DNA of 56,226 bases from a virus. The notes beneath the pieces are model-generated. The model was not told the origin of the DNA, made no database searches, and saw only the letters and a program-made list of their open reading frames with translations. The stretch is taken from the IMG/VR virus record IMGVR_UViG_3300017742_000008, positions 1-56,226 of that record, one strand, 5' to 3'. Below, piece after piece: positions 51,213 to 56,226 of this stretch. The position numbers and the translations under genes were made by a program. Numbering within the stretch: position 1 is the stretch's first letter; each line of letters opens with the position of its first letter.

Positions 51213-51217
51213 AAAGA
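51209..51217 (-). other. Candidate -1 programmed frameshift site
   Basis: gp26 ends ...TCT TTT TAA within TTCTTTTTAA. A P-site tRNA-Phe on TTT at the stop could slip back one base on the U run to TTT, then read TTA ATC GCC in the gp51-like frame. No search for a stimulatory structure was possible. Confidence 0.45.
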
Positions 51218-51907
51218 ACTTTGCATTCCTTCAACCGTGATCTCATTTTGATGTCCACATTTAGAGCACGCAAAGTCAATAGTTTCAGAAAGTTTAGGCA
51301 TTGTATCGAAAAAGTTTGTAATTTTTTCAAAATCGCCAGAAGTTAATTCGCTAATAATTTCTTCTAGATCTTTTCTATTAGTACTATCGACTGTAATAGT
51401 TTCATCACCCCAAAATACTGTTTTTACTGAAGATGCCACCATAGCAAATATTTCTTCATCAGTACCATCAAAAGATAAAGATTCTTTCAATGTCATATAT
51501 TTCATTTCAAAACCCAGTTCTTTATTAATTTTAATAATTGGGTTATGATCAGGTGATTCTTTAATTTTAATTTCTTTTAGATCAACATTTACTTCAGTGG
51601 TTTCTTTGCATTCAGAACATTTCAGTCCTAAGTCAGTTGACTCGCCAACAGAAACAGATCTAAGCTTTAGAAAAAGATATTCAATATCAAAAGGTGCAAG
51701 TTCGTCTACTTCTACACCTGTAATGCAGTTCTCTACTACGTTTTCGATAGCATTGGCGAGATCAGCACTGTTTTCGCTATTTGCAGCAACCATTAAGTTT
51801 TTTTCGTCAGCAACTCTAAACGGTGAAATTTTAACTTCTCTTTTATTGGAAGGAATAACTTCAACATATTCAGGTCTGTTAACCTTAATGCTTTTTAGTT
51901 GACTCAT
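51209..51907 (-). CDS. gp26: Baseplate hub assembly chaperone gp26
   Basis: A 232-residue T4_baseplate-family protein. The N-terminus YVEVIPSNKREVKISPFRVA and FDIEYLFLKLRSVSVGE are typical. Two CxxC pairs, LKCSECKE (about 97-104) and FACSKCGHQ (about 216-224), form a likely zinc-binding site that marine gp26 proteins keep. It acts as an assembly factor of the hub and is not clearly part of the mature virion. It overlaps gp54 by 1 nt. The reading frame ends at a U-run stop, with a gp51-like continuation in the -1 frame. Confidence 0.78.
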   Translation of the reverse strand: MSQLKSIKVNRPEYVEVIPSNKREVKISPFRVADEKNLMVAANSENSADLANAIENVVENCITGVEVDELAPFDIEYLFLKLRSVSVGESTDLGLKCSECKETTEVNVDLKEIKIKESPDHNPIIKINKELGFEMKYMTLKESLSFDGTDEEIFAMVASSVKTVFWGDETITVDSTNRKDLEEIISELTSGDFEKITNFFDTMPKLSETIDFACSKCGHQNEITVEGMQSSF

Positions 51908-52608
51908 TATTTGATTCTCTCATAATTACGATATTTCATCTGCACAGATAATTTTAATAGTGCAGTTTCGCTATTTAGCTCAAAAGATCCAATATTGGTT
52001 GGAAATACCTCATTGAATCTATATCTTGCCGTCACTTCACTCATTGAAGCATTATATTTAATCACTTCGACACGACTAATATAATCATTGTAATAACCAG
52101 TGGCTACAGAATCTCTATTGTAAATGATATCTTGCCAATTTTCGAAAAATGCTCTTTCTCTTAAGTCTTCAGAGCAGTAAAATTCCATATCTAAATTTCC
52201 GTGGTTGTGTAGATATCCAATACTTCTTGGCTCACCATCAGTTTTGTATTCGAATTCAGAAATGTCTCTAGCAGGAATTTGAATATCACTGCAAAAAAGA
52301 CTAACACCTCTTGTATCTTTGCTTTCATTTGTTAAAGCATAACCTAAAGGTGGAAGATCAGGGTTAAAAGATAGGTTTGATCCGCCAACATTAACATTAA
52401 GATTGTTTAAAGCATCTGTTGCACTGTCTAAAGCATCAAAGATAGGTAAATTGATATTTACTCTATTACTGCCGCTACTTAGTGTATTACTAATTGCTTG
52501 ACCAAGAGCTGTTGCTCCTCTTGGTGGAAATATTTGCATTACCCATTTACTAGATCTTGCTAAACCTTTATCAGAAAACATTTCTGCTTTTAGTTCTTGT
52601 ATGTTCAT
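51907..52608 (-). CDS. gp54: Tail tube-like protein, gp54 candidate
   Basis: The C-terminal half has the beta-barrel layout of the T4 gp19/gp54 tube family: CSDIQIPARDISEFEYKTDG, then IGYLHNHGNLDMEFYCSEDL, ERAFFENWQDIIYN, and VIKYNASMSEVTARYRFNEV. At 233 residues it is longer than gp19 tail tube (163) but shorter than T4 gp54 (320). Its place in the hub operon with gp26 and gp48 favours the tube initiator gp54 over the tube itself. It overlaps the gene upstream by 4 nt. Confidence 0.6.
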   Translation of the reverse strand: MNIQELKAEMFSDKGLARSSKWVMQIFPPRGATALGQAISNTLSSGSNRVNINLPIFDALDSATDALNNLNVNVGGSNLSFNPDLPPLGYALTNESKDTRGVSLFCSDIQIPARDISEFEYKTDGEPRSIGYLHNHGNLDMEFYCSEDLRERAFFENWQDIIYNRDSVATGYYNDYISRVEVIKYNASMSEVTARYRFNEVFPTNIGSFELNSETALLKLSVQMKYRNYERIK

Positions 52609-53144
52609 CGTCCTCTCCAGACTGTTCTGTTACTTGCTTTCTTGAAGTTTTCAAATGGTAGAGATATTGCAATTTCGAAATCTGCCTTTGGCACCTTTGC
52701 AAGTTTACTTCTAACATTTGATGCTGAATATCTTTTCAAAGCATATTTGCCCATACTTGATCTACCAAATCTTTCAGCAATTTCTTTTCCAGAAGTAGAT
52801 TTGACACTTGTTTCAGCTAAAATTCGAGCTCTTACAGCTGGTGGCATATAATGAAGATTTAAACCGTACCACCCATCTCTTGTTATTTCTAAAATAAAAA
52901 CAAGAGGAAATTTATCATAGAAGTCTAAACGATCTTTATTTTTTGGATCATATTGATATATGAAAAGACCACCAGGTGTAGGTCTTGCAGACTTTAAACC
53001 TTGCTGAGCTTTATCAATAGATTTAATTGAACTATCTTTTCTCAGATTACGACGAAACCAGTCAATACTTTCTTTAGTATTTCTTGTCACATTGGCTTTT
53101 TTAGCCTTCTCGTCGTATCTTCTATAAATATCTTGTACAGCCAT
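52605..53144 (-). CDS. Conserved T4-like structural/assembly protein, role unknown
   Basis: A 179-residue basic protein with RPTPGGLFIYQYDPKNKDRL and FYDKFPLVFILEITRDGWYG, followed by LNLHYMPPAVRARIL (about 96-110). I recall similar proteins near the hub genes of marine T4-like phages, annotated only as structural or hypothetical. It heads the hub operon, so it is probably an assembly or virion component. The ATG lies 4 nt after a perfect TATAAATA with no ribosome site between. Confidence 0.6.
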   Translation of the reverse strand: MAVQDIYRRYDEKAKKANVTRNTKESIDWFRRNLRKDSSIKSIDKAQQGLKSARPTPGGLFIYQYDPKNKDRLDFYDKFPLVFILEITRDGWYGLNLHYMPPAVRARILAETSVKSTSGKEIAERFGRSSMGKYALKRYSASNVRSKLAKVPKADFEIAISLPFENFKKASNRTVWRGR

Positions 53145-53148
53145 AAAG

Positions 53149-53156
53149 TATTTATA
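53149..53156 (-). promoter_or_regulatory. Perfect late promoter, 4 nt from ATG
   Basis: TATAAATA on the minus strand, then CTTT and the ATG at 53144. It would transcribe the hub operon from the gene at 52605 through gp54, gp26 and the tape measure. Confidence 0.6.
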
Positions 53157-53187
53157 CGGAATGGTATAACTTATTTAGGAGATGAAT

Positions 53188-53358
53188 ATGTACTCAACAA
53201 ATGTTTTAGTTGCTTCAAAAAGAGCTTGGGAAAAACTTAGCTTAATTATTGACGGTGAAAACGCAACAAAGTTTGAATCTTTAGATGATTTTGATAAGTT
53301 TTATTCAGTCTTAATAGATAAAATACATGTTGATCCGAAAAATAGCGAGAATTCATAA
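53188..53358 (+). CDS. Small hypothetical protein, 56 residues
   Basis: The frame MYSTNVLVASKRAWEKLSLI continues to the stop at 53358, which overlaps the ATG of the next gene by 1 nt. AGGAG at 53177-53181 is 6 nt before the ATG; an in-frame ATG at 53182 is too close to it. The protein is acidic and helical with no recognised motif. It is the first gene of the plus-strand replication/transcription block. Confidence 0.65.
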   Translation: MYSTNVLVASKRAWEKLSLIIDGENATKFESLDDFDKFYSVLIDKIHVDPKNSENS

Positions 53359-53594
53359 TGCCTACATATACAATGACAAATAAAAAAACCGAGAAGACCG
53401 AAGATATGATCTTATCTTATGACGATATGAAAGAAATGGTCAGTTCTGGTAAATGGACTCGTGAGATAACGGCTCCAAAAATCATCGGTGGTACATCAAC
53501 CGATTCTGGTAAACTTCCTGAAGGATTCAAAGATACTTTACGAGAAATGAAAAAAATTCACCCTCATGGCAAAGGCGCAGACCATTTAGTTTAA
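53358..53594 (+). CDS. Small FmdB-like phage protein, Cys-less
   Basis: A 78-residue protein with MPTYTMTNKKTEKTEDMIL and a C-terminal PEGFKDTLREMKKIHP. This layout is like the phage FmdB-type regulatory-domain proteins (MPTYTF----GE-, ---P-GF---L--I---HP), but no Cys residues of a zinc ribbon are present. The role is unknown. It is coupled to both neighbours by 1-nt overlaps. Confidence 0.6.
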   Translation: MPTYTMTNKKTEKTEDMILSYDDMKEMVSSGKWTREITAPKIIGGTSTDSGKLPEGFKDTLREMKKIHPHGKGADHLV

Positions 53595-53827
53595 TGACAC
53601 CACAAGAAATTTTTTATTATAAACTCAACTGGAAATCTAAATCATACAAAACACGCCTTCATAGCGACATTCGTGGAGAAGGTAAAGCCTTTTGTCGTGA
53701 AAATTTTTCACAAGAAAATTGGAACTTTGTAGAATACAGTGATGTTTACGAAGATACTTATGAATTTAAAAATGAAGAAGATGCTAAGAAATTTGCGTTG
53801 ATGCGACCGGAGTTTACTAATTTATGA
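53594..53827 (+). CDS. Small hypothetical protein, 77 residues
   Basis: A 77-residue charged protein (MTPQEIFYYKLNWKSKSYKT). The C-terminal half, EFKNEEDAKKFALMRPEF, could be a small alpha/beta fold. The start overlaps the stop of the previous gene by 1 nt, and the end overlaps the ClpX gene by 4 nt, so it is translated in the same operon. I do not recognise it. Confidence 0.6.
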   Translation: MTPQEIFYYKLNWKSKSYKTRLHSDIRGEGKAFCRENFSQENWNFVEYSDVYEDTYEFKNEEDAKKFALMRPEFTNL

Positions 53828-54954
53828 CACATGTACTAAAAAAAGATGATAGAGAATTTTTACGTTCTACTATTGAAGCAATCAGAGATAAAGTTAACCT
53901 AGATTCAGCTGATAAATCTATTGAATTTACCTTGCCAACACCTGTAGAAATCTACGATTATTTAAACAAATGGGTTGTTGGTCAAGAAAAAGCAAAAAAG
54001 ATTTTGTCTGTAGGTGCTCACAATCATTACAAACGTCTATTGATTTATAAAGATGGCGAATTTGGTGAAGATTCACGTTTAGACAAAACCAATTTAATGT
54101 TAATCGGACCTACTGGTTCAGGTAAAACATACATGGTAAAGAAGCTAGCTGAATTTTTAAAAGTACCTTACTACATAGCAGATGCTAATGCATTTACTGC
54201 AGCAGGTTATGTTGGTAAAGATGTTGATGCAATGGTAGATGGTCTTGTACAAAATGCTGGATCTAATATCGAAGCGTCAGTAACTGGTATTATCTTTATT
54301 GATGAATTCGACAAATTGGCTAGAAACGGTGCTGATGCTTCAGGTCGTAAAGATGTAGGTGGTGAATCTGTTCAGCAAGCATTACTTAAACTTCTAGAAG
54401 GTACTGAGATTGAAATAGAAAAAACAACTGGACTTTCTAAATATAGATTTACAATAGACACTCAGAACATCTTGTTTATTGTTGGTGGTGCATTCGTTGG
54501 CTTAGATCATATCATCAATAAAAGAACTGAAGAAGATCAAACAAGTATCGGATTTGGTAAGAAAATCGATAAGAAAGAAGTTGAAAAGAATATAATTCAT
54601 AAAATTACAACTGAAGATCTAGAAAGATACGGTTTTATTCCAGAGATTCTAGGTCGTATTCCACTTGTTGCTACAATGAATGAACTTACAGTAGAAGATT
54701 TGGTTTTCATTCTTACAAAAGTAGAAAAAAATCTTATGGCACAATATAAAACATTGTTTGATTATTCAGATATCGATTTAAAAATAGATGATGAAGCCAT
54801 TAGATTCATAGCTGAAGAAGCAATGAAAAGAAAAATTGGAGCAAGAGGTCTGAAGACTTTGCTAGAAACTATATTGTTAGAATATATGTTTGAGTTAGAA
54901 AGCGCTGAAATTAATTTAGAAGAAGCCAAAAGAATTTTGGAAAAAGATGTATAA
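53824..54954 (+). CDS. clpX: ClpX-like AAA+ unfoldase without zinc-binding domain
   Basis: A 376-residue ClpX. Walker A GPTGSGKT is at 95-102, the pore loop GYVG at 128-131, Walker B FIDEFD at 158-163, the sensor/arginine region GRIPLV at about 277-282 and sensor 2 GARG at 339-342. The IGF tripeptide that host ClpX uses to dock ClpP is kept (242-244). The N-terminal zinc domain that selects many substrates in cellular ClpX is absent; instead a short N-terminus precedes PTPVEIYDYLNKWVVGQEKA. No phage clpP is seen, so it probably uses host ClpP or acts alone to remodel proteins. Confidence 0.92.
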   Translation: MTHVLKKDDREFLRSTIEAIRDKVNLDSADKSIEFTLPTPVEIYDYLNKWVVGQEKAKKILSVGAHNHYKRLLIYKDGEFGEDSRLDKTNLMLIGPTGSGKTYMVKKLAEFLKVPYYIADANAFTAAGYVGKDVDAMVDGLVQNAGSNIEASVTGIIFIDEFDKLARNGADASGRKDVGGESVQQALLKLLEGTEIEIEKTTGLSKYRFTIDTQNILFIVGGAFVGLDHIINKRTEEDQTSIGFGKKIDKKEVEKNIIHKITTEDLERYGFIPEILGRIPLVATMNELTVEDLVFILTKVEKNLMAQYKTLFDYSDIDLKIDDEAIRFIAEEAMKRKIGARGLKTLLETILLEYMFELESAEINLEEAKRILEKDV

Positions 54955-54962
54955 TATCTATT

Positions 54963-55640
54963 ATGTTCAAACATATAGAAATGCAAAAACTAACTTTAAA
55001 TCGAATCGATGCAGAAGATGGTAGAAAATATGAAACGCCTAATGGTCAAAAGTACCCAAGTATTACGACAGTTCTTGGAGATACTGCAGACAAGTCTGCG
55101 CTATTTGCTTGGAAAAAGCGTGTTGGTGAAGAAAAAGCTGCAGCCATTTCTCTTGCTGCTACTACGCGTGGCACGGCAATGCATCAATTATGTGAAGACT
55201 ACTTATCAAACGAACCCTTATCTGATGATCACGTGGCTGGTAACTTTATGTTCCTTGGAATTCGTCCTGCTCTTGATCGTATTAATAATGTAAGAATGCT
55301 TGAAGCATCGCTTTACAGTGATGCTTTAAAAGTTGCTGGTACAGTAGACTGTATCGCTGAAATTGATGGAAAACTTTCTGTAATCGATTTCAAAACATCT
55401 AAATCACCTAAAAAAGAAGAATGGATTTCTGATTACTTTATGCAGGCAGCATTTTATTGTGTTGCGTATCATGAAATTTATGACGAACTTCCAAAGCAAT
55501 TAGCAATTTTAATATCTGTACAAAATGGTACATATCAAGAATTTATGGTTGAAGGCAAAGACATGATTTATTGGGTTGAACGTTTAAAAACTCGTATAGA
55601 AATGTATTATAATAAAGTAGAGGAAAGTATTAAAGGATGA
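54963..55640 (+). CDS. PD-(D/E)XK superfamily nuclease
   Basis: A 225-residue protein of the RecB/Cas4-like exonuclease group. The early RGTAMHQLCEDYL helix (about 69-81) holds a motif typical of these nucleases. EASLYSDALKVAGTVDCIAE gives the Asp of motif II (about 122), IDGKLSVIDFKTSK gives the D-x-K site (Asp135, Lys137), and YFMQAAFYCVAY (about 153-164) is the usual Q-containing helix. It could act in recombination or host DNA breakdown. It lies 8 nt after clpX and overlaps the next gene by 4 nt. Confidence 0.85.
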   Translation: MFKHIEMQKLTLNRIDAEDGRKYETPNGQKYPSITTVLGDTADKSALFAWKKRVGEEKAAAISLAATTRGTAMHQLCEDYLSNEPLSDDHVAGNFMFLGIRPALDRINNVRMLEASLYSDALKVAGTVDCIAEIDGKLSVIDFKTSKSPKKEEWISDYFMQAAFYCVAYHEIYDELPKQLAILISVQNGTYQEFMVEGKDMIYWVERLKTRIEMYYNKVEESIKG

Positions 55641-55867
55641 ATGAACTTATTGGACCTGTAGCTATTGAAAAGCTATTACGCGAAATTACTGAATATTGGG
55701 GCGAATCAAAAGCTCCACAAAAAGAGAAAGAACGTATTTTAGAATTAGTTCAAGAATACTATGAATCTCGTAACCTTACTGAATTTGATGGAGTAGTCGC
55801 CAATCTTACTAGAGGCGTACTATCTCAGAAAAAACAATTGGAGCTTTTTGATGAAGAAGATAAGTGA
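55637..55867 (+). CDS. Small hypothetical protein, 76 residues
   Basis: A mostly helical acidic protein (GPVAIEKLLREITEYWG and ILELVQEYYESRNLTE). It ends in DEEDK and overlaps the gp33 gene by 17 nt. The family is not recognised; its position next to gp33 in marine T4-like phages hints at a role in early replication or transcription control. Confidence 0.6.
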   Translation: MNELIGPVAIEKLLREITEYWGESKAPQKEKERILELVQEYYESRNLTEFDGVVANLTRGVLSQKKQLELFDEEDK

Positions 55868-56090
55868 TAGCGACTTTGCAGCTAAAGTAAAAAAATTACC
55901 AGCTGAAATCGAAGAACTTGTCATGAAAACTGGTAGTAATTATATTGAAGCAGTTTTACACATCTGCGAAAAATATGATCTTGAAATCGAAGGCATGAAA
56001 CCTCTTTTACCAAAAGCAATAAAAGAAAAAATCGAAGCGGATGCATTAGACCTTAACCTATTAAACTATAAAATTAACAAGGTAATATGA
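55851..56090 (+). CDS. gp33: Late transcription coactivator gp33
   Basis: A 79-residue protein matching the C-terminal part of T4 gp33: GSNYIEAVLHICEKYDLEIE followed by PLLPKAIKEKIEADALDLNLL (T4: MSYLEATTAFLEENSIP, FIPSGIIEKIQSEAIDENLL). gp33 ties RNA polymerase to the sliding clamp at late promoters. The ATG at 55851 follows an in-frame TTG at 55848. A single DSD (ISDSDF) near the N-terminus is the only copy outside structural proteins. The order gp33-gp59 is as in T4. Confidence 0.8.
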   Translation: MKKISDSDFAAKVKKLPAEIEELVMKTGSNYIEAVLHICEKYDLEIEGMKPLLPKAIKEKIEADALDLNLLNYKINKVI

Positions 56091-56226
56091 CTAGAGCAGG
56101 ATACGACGCTTACATCTTATATTTAGCGTTGCAAAAACATTTTTCAAGCGACTATGACTTTTTCAAATATAATGGCAAAGTCAAAGCATCGGTGAAAGCT
56201 TATGAAGATAGGAAAGATGTATTTGC
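56087..56226 (+). CDS. gp59: Helicase loader gp59, N-terminal part
   Basis: The window ends 140 nt into the gene. The visible 46 residues, with GYDAYILYLALQKHFSSDYD and FFKYNGKVKASVKAYEDRKD, match the N-terminus of T4 gp59 (KSVYKLYLMIKQHMNGKYDVIKYN). The protein loads gp41 helicase onto gp32-covered forks. The ATG overlaps the gp33 stop by 4 nt. The C-terminal part lies beyond the window. Confidence 0.82.
   Translation, partial: MTRAGYDAYILYLALQKHFSSDYDFFKYNGKVKASVKAYEDRKDVF

Noticed and set aside
1-56226. CRISPR arrays, tRNA genes, insertion sequences, integrase or attachment sites
   Set aside because: No regularly spaced DNA repeats, cloverleaf sequence, transposase or integrase frame was seen by reading; a tRNA search program would be needed to exclude tRNAs fully.

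Overview
The window is 56 kb of an AT-rich genome of a tailed phage with a T4-type (myovirus) structural plan, most likely marine. Orthologues of T4 gp17, gp16, gp15, gp14, gp8, gp7, gp6, gp25, gp5, gp27, gp53, gp48, gp4, gp26, gp54, gp33 and gp59 can be read directly. The very large DUF4815-type virion protein, a gp5 without a lysozyme domain, and many oxygenase-, transferase- and desaturase-like accessory genes are typical of marine T4-like phages. The host cannot be fixed from the sequence.

Layout. (1) 1-1537, minus strand: terminase large (gp17, cut by the window edge) and small (gp16) subunits. (2) 1571-13349: an enzyme cassette of about 12 kb, mostly on the plus strand and with overlapping genes. 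It holds four GNAT-like proteins, four double-stranded beta-helix Fe(II)/2-oxoglutarate oxygenase-like proteins, an acyl desaturase, a sulfotransferase-like P-loop protein, a PP-loop ATPase, a short-chain dehydrogenase, a class I methyltransferase and three DxD glycosyltransferase-like proteins. It separates gp16 from gp15, which are adjacent in T4. (3) 13282-34857, minus strand: fibre-like proteins, a gp10-like protein, gp15, gp14, a 2063-residue virion protein, gp8, gp7, gp6 and gp25. (4) 34885-41790: a SleB-type wall hydrolase (minus), then six fibre-like genes on the plus strand. (5) 41783-53144, minus strand: small genes, holin, M15 endolysin, a C1q-like protein, gp5, gp27, gp53, gp48, a tape-measure candidate, gp26 with a gp51-like -1 frame extension, and gp54. 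Head-completion gene gp4 lies inside this block on the plus strand. (6) 53188-56226, plus strand: small genes, a ClpX without its zinc domain, a PD-(D/E)XK nuclease, late-transcription coactivator gp33 and the start of helicase loader gp59.

Three patterns stand out. First, the tripeptide Asp-Ser-(Asp/Glu) occurs about 140 times by hand count, nearly all in sixteen structural proteins and almost never in the other gene products. Both serine codon families are used, so selection appears to act on protein. Together with three phage-encoded DxD glycosyltransferase-like proteins next door, this suggests a virion-wide acidic tag or modification site; known staphylococcal Sdg glycosyltransferases act on Ser-Asp repeats. 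Second, T4-type late promoter octamers (TATAAATA or AATAAATA) lie upstream of many genes, and in seven cases exactly 4 nt separate the octamer from the ATG, which predicts leaderless or nearly leaderless late mRNAs. Third, gp26 ends at a U-run/stop and continues in the -1 frame into a gp51-like segment just before the tape-measure candidate, the arrangement of lambda-type G/GT tail chaperones.

No tRNA, CRISPR array, insertion sequence or integration site was seen. No stretch longer than 300 bases lacks a gene.
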